Shown here: positions 17,720-24,506 of the stretch, in pieces | Numbering within the stretch: the first letter of the stretch is position 1 | Layout of the letters: each line of letters opens with the position of its first letter | DNA from: Bowmanella denitrificans | GTDB taxonomy: Bacteria; Pseudomonadota; Gammaproteobacteria; Enterobacterales; Alteromonadaceae | Assembly: GCF_039522935.1 (NCBI RefSeq) | Contig: NZ_BAAAEI010000010.1 | Location: forward strand, 124,001-188,000 | DNA: 64,000 nucleotides | Direction: 5' to 3' | Made by a program: the position numbers and the translations under genes | The notes under the pieces: generated by a model | Told to the model about the DNA's origin: nothing | The model's database searches: none | Seen by the model: only the letters and a program-made list of their open reading frames with translations

Positions 17720-18745
17720 ATGCCGCTGGAGATCCGCATTTGCTATAACGAACAGCTTGAGTTTACTGAGTGTCAAGACGAGCAGGTACGTCATCAGTTT
17801 CAGGCTGATAACCCGCATCTTAAAGGGCAAACCTTGACCCCAGGTACTGCTTACCTCAGGCGCCCGGATTATTCTTTACCTTATTTTGAACCTGTCCCCG
17901 CCGACCAGCAGCAAGTGGTTAATCAACTGCAATTGCTTAGCATGGAAGAAAAACGGCATATCGGCGAGTTAAACAATCTGCTGGGTTCAGAAGCTATGCT
18001 GGCCATGGCGGAATTTTATCAGGAGCAATTACAGCCGATATTGGCCAATGAAGCCACGGGGTTTAGCGGCGCAGCAGCCACTGCTATCGAAACCCGAAGC
18101 GGCAAGTTTGTGCAAGCCGCGACAAAATATCAAAATGCCTTACTGCGGGTTCGCGAAGCGGTAAAAAGCGGTTTACCCCGACATCAGGTGCATGCGTTGG
18201 AGCAATTGGCTAAGCAGCATTTTATTTATATGAACGAGAAATTCCGGGCAGAGCTGGAGCGCTATATGAAAGTGCAGCAAGCCAGCCCCAGAGGCACTAT
18301 CTGGTCCAGCCCCCAGCGTGCGATCCATCTGGCCCATAGCGCTAGAACCGACAAGCCCATCCGCCTGGCGACTTCGGCACAGTTTAATAAGATTCGCCTG
18401 TTTGAACAATCAGCCAGAATTGCCGGGAAAACGCTAATTGGCCTGGACGCGTTTCAGCGAGGCAGGGCTGTCTATCAGGATTATCAGCGTGGCAATGACT
18501 GGCATAGAAGGTTGGCGACTGAGTTGACTGGGTTTGGTTTTGGGGCGTTTACCGGTATCGTGGTTGGTACTTATGTGACTAACCAATTGACGCTGCTTCT
18601 CGCCTTCACTCCTGTAGGTTGGATAGCTGTTTTATTGATAGGCATCAGTGCTGGATACCTGGCTTCCAAATTTTTTGATGCAAAAGCTAAGAGCCTGAGT
18701 GGTGCGATATATGATTGGAGATTACGTGAGACAGGAATATTCTAG
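17720..18745 (+). CDS. candidate membrane-active toxin/effector, unknown family
   Basis: A 341-residue protein. Residues about 5-47 resemble a degenerate LysM module (an ADNPHLKGQTLTPGTAYL segment). Residues 60-250 are helical and charged. Residues 265-318 form two hydrophobic helices split by a TPVGW turn with GxxxG-type spacing, followed by a short basic tail. This is the layout of pore-forming bacteriocin or secretion-system effector domains. It has a good ribosome site (GGAGGG) and is followed after 2 bases by a small two-helix membrane protein. That it is a toxin is inference; no catalytic motif is visible. Its GC content is closer to the chromosome than that of the other cassettes. Confidence 0.6.
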   Translation: MPLEIRICYNEQLEFTECQDEQVRHQFQADNPHLKGQTLTPGTAYLRRPDYSLPYFEPVPADQQQVVNQLQLLSMEEKRHIGELNNLLGSEAMLAMAEFYQEQLQPILANEATGFSGAAATAIETRSGKFVQAATKYQNALLRVREAVKSGLPRHQVHALEQLAKQHFIYMNEKFRAELERYMKVQQASPRGTIWSSPQRAIHLAHSARTDKPIRLATSAQFNKIRLFEQSARIAGKTLIGLDAFQRGRAVYQDYQRGNDWHRRLATELTGFGFGAFTGIVVGTYVTNQLTLLLAFTPVGWIAVLLIGISAGYLASKFFDAKAKSLSGAIYDWRLRETGIF

Positions 18746-18747
18746 CT

Positions 18748-19098
18748 ATGGATAATTCGCTGTTTGCCAGTACAGAAATGATCTTATTGTTGATTGCATT
18801 TTCTTTTGCATTTGTTTCTTTTATCTCAGTACTCTTGTTTACCAATATCACACTAAAATATATTGAAAGTAAGATGGCTGAAGAGGGCAAGAAACCACCC
18901 GAATGGGATAAAGGTATCGGGGCCAGAATTATAATTTATGCTTCAGCCATTGTATGGAAAAGCCACGCTAAAACACCATTAGCCGATGGGGAAACCGTAA
19001 GAAAGTATGCTAGGCCAATAGATAGAAAAATTTCAATCGTAATGCATTTGTCCTTTGCATTGTTTTTCCTACTGACAATAGCCTCTGAGTTTGTTTGA
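18748..19098 (+). CDS. small two-helix membrane protein, candidate immunity partner
   Basis: A 116-residue protein with a hydrophobic helix at each end (about 9-34 and 95-115) and a charged loop between them. It starts 2 bases after the stop of the 341-residue gene, so the two are co-translated. Small membrane proteins in this position are typical immunity proteins for membrane-active toxins; that role is inferred. I recognise no family. Confidence 0.58.
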   Translation: MDNSLFASTEMILLLIAFSFAFVSFISVLLFTNITLKYIESKMAEEGKKPPEWDKGIGARIIIYASAIVWKSHAKTPLADGETVRKYARPIDRKISIVMHLSFALFFLLTIASEFV

Positions 19099-19103
19099 TC
19101 TGC

Positions 19104-19146
19104 CAACAGCCAACTCACCAGTACTTCCCAGCCAGCGACCCAAGGA
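19104..19146. repeat. partial copy of the 3' end of the MocR-type regulator gene
   Basis: About 43 bases sharing CAACAGCCAACTCACCA and following sequence with 21288-21331, where the regulator gene ends. The copies are in direct orientation, ~2.2 kb apart, with only a few differences. Confidence 0.7.
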
Positions 19147-19278
19147 TTAATGGGAGCAATAGGAGCAACGGTGTCAGTGACATTGCTCTCTAAATGTTCA
19201 CTTTCTGACTCAAGTCTAATCACTCTAAGAAGCCCAAATCGCTTTGATGTAGCTGAGGTTTCATAGTTGGTGTGGGGC

Positions 19279-19306
19279 GTTAGTTAGACACTAGCAGCTA
19301 ACTAAC
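19279..19306. other. attC right core joined to an inverted repeat
   Basis: GGGCGTTAGTT contains a right-hand attC core (GTTAGTT, 19279-19285), closing the toxin-like cassette. GTTAGTTAG (19279-19287) is repeated inverted as CTAACTAAC (19298-19306) at the edge of the transposase remnant. I could not place the left core with confidence. Confidence 0.5.
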
Positions 19307-19534
19307 CCAGGCTGGCTCTAACATCAGCCATGGTGATAAAAAGTTTGTTCTTTGTATCCTGGAAGGCCTGGAATCCATAGCGTTCAATTGTTGTATCATT
19401 TTGGCACACAGGCCAGAAGTGCAGAAACAACCAATAAGACAAGCAAGCCAATTTTCCTGATCCTTGCTACTAAAGCCTCCACCATGGATACTAAAACTCA
19501 GTTTGGCTAAATCAATGCCATATATAGTTGACAT
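19298..19534 (-). pseudogene. IS110/IS1111-family transposase fragment
   Basis: A 78-codon minus-strand frame starting MSTIYGIDLAKLSFSIHGG, the N-terminal DEDD motif of IS110-family transposases. The sequence then departs from the family: a LACLIG segment and a KMIQQLNAM segment suggest internal deletion and frameshift. Full-length proteins are over 300 residues. The leader at 19535-19579 is the same as at the 16.2 and 20.0 kb remnants. Confidence 0.72.
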
Positions 19535-19582
19535 CAGACATGGATGGTTCTCCTCAATAGTTGCCAGTTAAGCGTGGCAGCG

Positions 19583-19735
19583 ATCAAAGGGGTCAGGTTC
19601 ATTGATACTGGCAATAGTTCAAAGCGGCTTTGCCCCAAGCGGCCCGAGCCGCTTTGGTCCCGCTTAAAAATTCCCGGTCGGTTCAGGGCGCTGCTAAAAG
19701 GTGGGCAATTTGCTGGGAGCCAATTGAGTGGAAGA
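19583..19735. repeat. composite repeat, module A copy 3 (left third)
   Basis: Begins with GATCAAAGGGGTCAGG directly against the right end of the preceding IS remnant (…AGCGTGGCA at 19579), so two element copies lie head to tail. It matches 15649-15800 closely, then diverges. The next ~180 bases (19736-19911) hold a TTTCTTTAC/GTAAAGAAA hairpin and no gene. Confidence 0.75.
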
Positions 19736-19897
19736 CGCGTCTGGAACGTCGTTTTCACGACCGCCTTTTAGTAGTGCCCTGGACTGACGTTGTTGGGAAT
19801 CCTGCGGGCGCGCTTTCTTTGCGTCTCGTTTCTTTACCGCGAAGTAAAGAAATGGGACTGGCGCGCGAGGGAACGCGTGTCATATCCAACTGGGAAG

Positions 19898-20064
19898 TTA
19901 AGCAATCTCTGCCTTGCCACGACAGTCTCCACCATGGATACTAAAACTCCGTTTGGCTAAATCAATGCCATATATAGTTGACATCAGACATGGACAGTTC
20001 TCCTCAATAGTTGTCAGTTGAGCGTGGCAAAACGCTGGGAAGAGGGAAATCCATACCATTCGTT
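19898..20064 (-). mobile_element. IS110/IS1111-family 5'-end remnant, copy 3
   Basis: A minus-strand start at 19984 gives MSTIYGIDLAK and stops after 28 codons. The leader to 20029 and the following 35 bases, to CATTCGTTA, match the 16.2 kb copy. The sequence runs into an attC right core GTTAGGC at 20062-20068, just before the beta-lactamase-like cassette gene. Confidence 0.7.
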
Positions 20065-20089
20065 AGGCGGCATGCAAAGGTAATCGCAA

Positions 20090-21139
20090 ATGCAAAAGAA
20101 GAAACCTGTAGTTCGATTACTGAGAATCATCATGCCTATTGTGGCGATAATCTGCATCGTGATGTTCCCACCTTGGGAGGGAATATGGGCATGGATAACA
20201 CCATTACCAGATACGGTGCAGGAGCAGCTCGATGATGCTATTGATTCTGGGCTGGATGGCATGATCGTTTATGTCGACCAGGCCAATCAGCCACCCGCTC
20301 TTTATGCAGCGGGATGGAAAGATCGGGCGGCGCAGATACCAGCTGACCCGCAAGCCTTGTTTAAGATTGCCAGCATCAGCAAGTTGTATATCGCTACGGC
20401 CGTTGCCAAGTTGGTCAATAAACAAAATTTGTTTCTGGATGACACGCTGGCAGATTACCTACCTGAACTTGTGGGCAGAATTGAATATGCCGATCAGATC
20501 ACCCTGAAGATGATGGTGCAGCATCGCAGCGGTATTCCCAATTACGTCGACGAAGAGGAATTCGATTGGGGGAACCCGTTGATGGAGATCAGCGAGAATC
20601 TGGCGCTGGTTCTGGATGAGCCGGCAGATTTTGAACCTGACACCGACTATCGTTACTCCAATACCAATTATTTGTTGATTGGCAGTATTCTGGACAAGGT
20701 GTTGGGATACAGCCACCAACAGTACATCAAAAGTGAGATCATTGCCCCTCTGGGGCTAACCAATACTTATGGGCTGCTTAGCGATGTAAATCTCGAAGAT
20801 GTAGCCAGTGGTTACTACACTAAATACGATGGTGATCTGAAGACGCTGGATTATGTTGTTCCCGGTGGTTCAATGGTTGCCACCGCACAGGATGTCGGCG
20901 TGTTCTTGCGTGCTTTGAATGATGGGGCATTGCTAAATGATGATGAACAGGCTATCTACTCCGCAATTTACAAGTATGAACATAAAGGCTGGGTGCTGGG
21001 ATACCATAGCATCGCGCGCTATTACAAAGATATCGATGCAGTGGTTATTCAGTTTGTGAATACAACCGGTGGAGATATGGAATTGTTATCGAATGTTGTT
21101 TACGGCCGTATTGTTCGAATCTTGCGCAGGGAACAGTGA
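20090..21139 (+). CDS. cassette gene: class C beta-lactamase-fold serine hydrolase
   Basis: A 349-residue protein with an N-terminal membrane helix or signal anchor (about 9-30) and a beta-lactamase/D-Ala-D-Ala-peptidase-fold domain. SxxK is in IASISKL, the YxN motif in YSNTNY, and HKG in EHKGW replaces the usual KTG box. Such proteins include esterases, peptidases and AmpC-like enzymes; HKG and the membrane anchor suggest a serine hydrolase or peptidase rather than a true beta-lactamase. It is a cassette, starting about 20 bases after an attC core and followed by an attC at 21190. Confidence 0.85.
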   Translation: MQKKKPVVRLLRIIMPIVAIICIVMFPPWEGIWAWITPLPDTVQEQLDDAIDSGLDGMIVYVDQANQPPALYAAGWKDRAAQIPADPQALFKIASISKLYIATAVAKLVNKQNLFLDDTLADYLPELVGRIEYADQITLKMMVQHRSGIPNYVDEEEFDWGNPLMEISENLALVLDEPADFEPDTDYRYSNTNYLLIGSILDKVLGYSHQQYIKSEIIAPLGLTNTYGLLSDVNLEDVASGYYTKYDGDLKTLDYVVPGGSMVATAQDVGVFLRALNDGALLNDDEQAIYSAIYKYEHKGWVLGYHSIARYYKDIDAVVIQFVNTTGGDMELLSNVVYGRIVRILRREQ

Positions 21140-21189
21140 GAAACGAAGGCCCCGAATTGTTCAGAGATTTAGAGACTCCTCGTAGCGCC

Positions 21190-21252
21190 GCCTAACCAAT
21201 CAAGCTGGCAAAGAGGGCGCCTTGCTTCGTCATTTTCGCGTCAACGTTATGC
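21190..21252 (+). other. attC recombination site, last of the array
   Basis: GCCTAAC (21190-21196) and GTTATGC (21246-21252), with an imperfect hairpin between. About 35 bases later comes the 3' end of the MocR-type gene on the other strand, so this marks the right edge of the array. Confidence 0.8.
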
Positions 21253-21304
21253 GCTATCGGCACTATCTTCTATGCGGCATCCCTCTAAGGGGTCAACAGC
21301 CAAC

Positions 21305-22744
21305 TCACCAATACTCCCAGGCCAGCCGCCCCAGGCGCTCAATAGCCAGTTCAACCTCCTCGGTCCAGGGCACGCCATAGCTAAGTCTGATGCAGTGCCG
21401 GTATTTATCGGTGGGTGAGAATAACGTGCCGGGCATAATACTGATGCCTTGCTCCAGGGCATGCTGAAAGAGCTGGGCACCATCTGCCTTGCGGGCAAGC
21501 TCCAGCCACAGCACCGCGCCGCCATGGGGGCTGCTGACCCGGGTTTGGTTGGGAAAAGCGGATTCCACTTTGGCTTTCATGCGCTGCATATTGATTTTTA
21601 GAACGTCACGAAGATGCCGGATATAGCGCTCATACTCGCCCGATGCCATATATTCAGACAAGGTCCATTGGTTAAGCAGTGATGATGTGCAGGAAAGCGC
21701 GCGTTTTAATCTTGCTGCCTGCGCGGCAAAACGGGGGCTCAGCAGCCAGCCGATACGATGGCTGGGGGCCGCGGTTTTGGAAAAAGACGAGCAGGTGATC
21801 ACCAGCCCTTTTTTAGCGTAAATCTGGGCCGGCAGGCCACGGCGTTCACCAAAGTACAGATCGCCGTAAACATCATCTTCAATCAGGCCAATATCTCTGG
21901 ATTCCAGCAATGCCACAATGGCTTGCTTGTTGGTTTCAGTCAGCATAGCACCGAGGGGATTGGTGATGCTGGTGGAGAAAATACAGGCCTTGATGGGCTG
22001 AGTGTTTATGGCACGTTTAACATCGTCAACGCATAAACCGTCATCGGGACAGATGGGAATTTCGTATACCAGCATGCCGAGGCTTTCAATCAGTTCCAGA
22101 ATGCCGAAATAGCAGGGGGATTCCACCGCTATCACATCACCGGGTTTGGCCAACAGCAGCAGGGCTATGGTCAGGGCCTCCTGGGCTCCATTGGTGATCA
22201 CCAGTTGTTCCGGGTCGGCCTGCACGCCTAAATCCAGATAACGAAACGCCAACTGGCGGCGCAGCGGCAGAAAACCGTTAAGTGGGCCATAGCCAAGCGC
22301 CTGTTCATTGGCCAGTGAAATAACCCTGCGCATATTGCGCGCCAGGGCTTTATGCGGGGGCAGGGCAGAAACGGGATTACAAATAGCCAGGGGCAGGGCG
22401 TTGTGCTGGTGCACATTGGCATGTACCTGCTCAATCATTTCCTGACGGCCAACAGGCACCGCCCGAGTCGACTGTCTGGGTTTGCGGGGGGTATTCATTC
22501 TGGCCTGACTGGCACGCAGGAAGTAGCCGGATTTAGGTCTGGCTTCCACCAAACCCAATCGTTCTAACTCAAGGTAACCCTGTTTAACCGTGGGCACACT
22601 GATATCCAGCCGCTCGGCTAATTGCCGCAGCGATGGAATGCGATCGCCTGGGCGCAAGGTGCCTTTTTGCTGCATATCGCTAATCAGGTCAACCACCTGA
22701 TGATAGAGAAAACGCTCCGATGGCTGGCCGGCAGAAAATTCCAT
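21305..22744 (-). CDS. MocR-type transcriptional regulator (GntR winged helix plus aminotransferase domain)
   Basis: A 479-residue regulator. The N-terminal GntR winged helix (about 10-75) has the PSLRQLAERLDIS recognition region. A linker rich in Arg and Pro follows, then a fold-type I aminotransferase domain with the PLP lysine in CSSFSKTAAPS. MocR proteins sense PLP or amino-compound ligands and usually control a neighbouring transporter or enzyme. ATG 22744 begins the conserved sequence; the frame extends 51 codons further upstream into the divergent promoter without support. It is divergent from the EamA exporter, which is the likely target. Confidence 0.92.
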   Translation of the reverse strand: MEFSAGQPSERFLYHQVVDLISDMQQKGTLRPGDRIPSLRQLAERLDISVPTVKQGYLELERLGLVEARPKSGYFLRASQARMNTPRKPRQSTRAVPVGRQEMIEQVHANVHQHNALPLAICNPVSALPPHKALARNMRRVISLANEQALGYGPLNGFLPLRRQLAFRYLDLGVQADPEQLVITNGAQEALTIALLLLAKPGDVIAVESPCYFGILELIESLGMLVYEIPICPDDGLCVDDVKRAINTQPIKACIFSTSITNPLGAMLTETNKQAIVALLESRDIGLIEDDVYGDLYFGERRGLPAQIYAKKGLVITCSSFSKTAAPSHRIGWLLSPRFAAQAARLKRALSCTSSLLNQWTLSEYMASGEYERYIRHLRDVLKINMQRMKAKVESAFPNQTRVSSPHGGAVLWLELARKADGAQLFQHALEQGISIMPGTLFSPTDKYRHCIRLSYGVPWTEEVELAIERLGRLAWEYW

Positions 22745-22790
22745 CTGTATAGGTCGCTTTTTTAAAAAACTGTATATGTTAAGTATACAG
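22745..22790. promoter_or_regulatory. putative MocR operator
   Basis: CTGTATA occurs at 22745-22751 and again at 22770-22776 (25 bases apart), and its inverse TATACAG at 22784-22790, which makes a palindrome with a 7-base spacer. Direct plus inverted repeats of this size between a MocR gene and its divergent target fit binding sites described for GabR and PdxR. Confidence 0.62.
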
Positions 22791-22835
22791 ATAGGGTCTA
22801 TCATTGCTAGCTGAATCACCGGGAAGATGGCCAAC

Positions 22836-23759
22836 ATGAAAAACCTATTGCTGTATATCGTCACTGTCCTGATTTGGGGCTCAACCTGGCTGGCCATCGA
22901 ATTTCAACTTGGCGTGGTTGAACCCGAAGTGTCCTTGGTTTATCGCTTTGCCATGGCTGCGCTGCTGATGTGGGGTTATTGCCTGTATCGGAAATTACCG
23001 ATGCGCTTTAACCTGGTGCAACATGGTTTTTTTATTCTGTTGGCCCTGTGTAATTTTGGCTTTAATTATCTGGTGCTTTACTGGGCGCAGGCCTACCTGA
23101 CCTCAGCATTGGCGTCTATCGCTTTCTCCACCATGCTGCTGATGAATATCATCAATACAAGGTTGTTTTTTGGTCAACCTATTGCCGGGCGCACCTATAT
23201 TGGCGCATTGCTGGGCATTCTGGGGATTTTGTTATTGTTCTGGCAGGACCTGCAACAACTGGATATGTCCAATACCGTGTTGGTGGGACTGTTAATGGCG
23301 CTGGGCGGTACCTTAATTGCCTCGTTTGGCAATATGGTCAGTGTACGCAATTCCAGACGTCAGGTCGGCGTGCTGCAGGGCAATGCCTGGGGCATGCTGT
23401 ATGGCACCCTGATACTGACCCTGGTCTCGATATTCAGCGGGGCCAGCTTCAGCTTTGATGCCAGGGCACCTTATGTGCTGAGCCTGATATATCTGGCGGT
23501 ATTTGGCACGGTTGTGGCGTTTGCCTGCTATTTTGCGCTGTTAAAAAACATCGGCCCGCAGCAGGCCAGTTATGTGATTGTGCTGTTTCCTTTGGTGGCG
23601 GTGGTACTAAGCAGCTGGTTCGAGGATTTTCACTGGCACAGTGAAACGATTTGGGGATTTTCCCTGGTGTTGGCGGGCAATGCTCTGGTATTGACCCCAT
23701 TTTCCAGGATTAAAAAGTGGTTGGGTGTGACAAAGCCTGCCACACCAGAGGCTGTATAA
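22836..23759 (+). CDS. EamA/DMT-family exporter
   Basis: A 307-residue inner-membrane protein with ten hydrophobic segments in two EamA repeats, ending in a basic tail. EamA proteins export amino acids, metabolites or drugs; the substrate is unknown. ATG 22836 is 9 bases from GGGAAG; ATG 22827 lies too close to that site. Divergence from a MocR regulator, with a shared repeat operator, suggests export of an amino compound under that regulator's control. Confidence 0.9.
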   Translation: MKNLLLYIVTVLIWGSTWLAIEFQLGVVEPEVSLVYRFAMAALLMWGYCLYRKLPMRFNLVQHGFFILLALCNFGFNYLVLYWAQAYLTSALASIAFSTMLLMNIINTRLFFGQPIAGRTYIGALLGILGILLLFWQDLQQLDMSNTVLVGLLMALGGTLIASFGNMVSVRNSRRQVGVLQGNAWGMLYGTLILTLVSIFSGASFSFDARAPYVLSLIYLAVFGTVVAFACYFALLKNIGPQQASYVIVLFPLVAVVLSSWFEDFHWHSETIWGFSLVLAGNALVLTPFSRIKKWLGVTKPATPEAV

Positions 23760-24440
23760 TCAGGTCTGTGCCCACTGGCGCAGCAGATTATGATAAACGC
23801 CTGTCAGTTGCACGATCTCCGGGCTGTCCTGTACCTGTTTGCGTAGCGACTGAATCGCCATATCCATATCGAACAGGATGGCGCGTTTCTCGTCGCTGGC
23901 CACCATACTTTGCAGCCAGAAAAACGATGCCAGCCGCCGACCTCGGGTCACCGGGGTTACTCTGTGCAGACTGGTGGAGGGATAGAGCACCATATCACCG
24001 GCCGCCAGTTTGACCCGCTGCGAACCATAGGTATCTTCCATCACCAGTTCACCGCCATCGTATTCATCCGGTTCACTGAAAAACAGCGTCATAGACAAAT
24101 CTGTTCGCACTTTCACCGGTGTGCCGGGCACCTGGCGAATGGCATTGTCCACATGCACGCCGAAAGACTGCCCGCCCTGATAGCAGTTAAACAAGGGGGG
24201 AAAGATTTTCAGCGGCAGGGCGGCTGACATAAACAACGCATGCTGGCCCAATGCCGCCAGTATCTGATCGCCTAATTGCCTGGCTTGTGCTGAGTTGTCA
24301 GGCAATTGCAGGTTGTTTTTGCTTTGCGATGACTGATAGCCCGCGGTGACATTACCGTCTATCCATTCGGCAGCTTCCAGCACGGTACGCATTTGCCTGA
24401 CCTGTGCTTTGCTGAGTACGGCGGGGATCTTTAACAACAT
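23760..24440 (-). CDS. piuC: PKHD-type Fe(II)/2-oxoglutarate hydroxylase (PiuC/YbiX)
   Basis: A 226-residue cytoplasmic dioxygenase of the PiuC/YbiX family. The HxD pair is in FGVHVDNA, the distal His is in TSLHRVTPVTRG, and the following Arg should bind 2-oxoglutarate. The genes are found next to siderophore receptors, and in E. coli ybiX is beside fiu. The substrate is not known. ATG 24440 with GGAAGA upstream begins the conserved N-terminus. It lies downstream of the receptor gene; a terminator between the two probably reduces but need not abolish read-through. Confidence 0.92.
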   Translation of the reverse strand: MLLKIPAVLSKAQVRQMRTVLEAAEWIDGNVTAGYQSSQSKNNLQLPDNSAQARQLGDQILAALGQHALFMSAALPLKIFPPLFNCYQGGQSFGVHVDNAIRQVPGTPVKVRTDLSMTLFFSEPDEYDGGELVMEDTYGSQRVKLAAGDMVLYPSTSLHRVTPVTRGRRLASFFWLQSMVASDEKRAILFDMDMAIQSLRKQVQDSPEIVQLTGVYHNLLRQWAQT

Positions 24441-24452
24441 GGTGAATCTTCC

Positions 24453-24480
24453 AGAATAAAAGGCCCGCAATCGCGGGCCT
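24453..24480 (-). terminator. terminator/attenuator between the receptor and piuC genes
   Basis: An 8-bp perfect stem (24461-24468 with 24473-24480), 4-base loop, then TTTTATTCT on the minus strand. piuC starts only 12 bases further on. Confidence 0.75.
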
Positions 24481-24506
24481 GAACAACAAGCTTAACGCCA
24501 TTCTAA

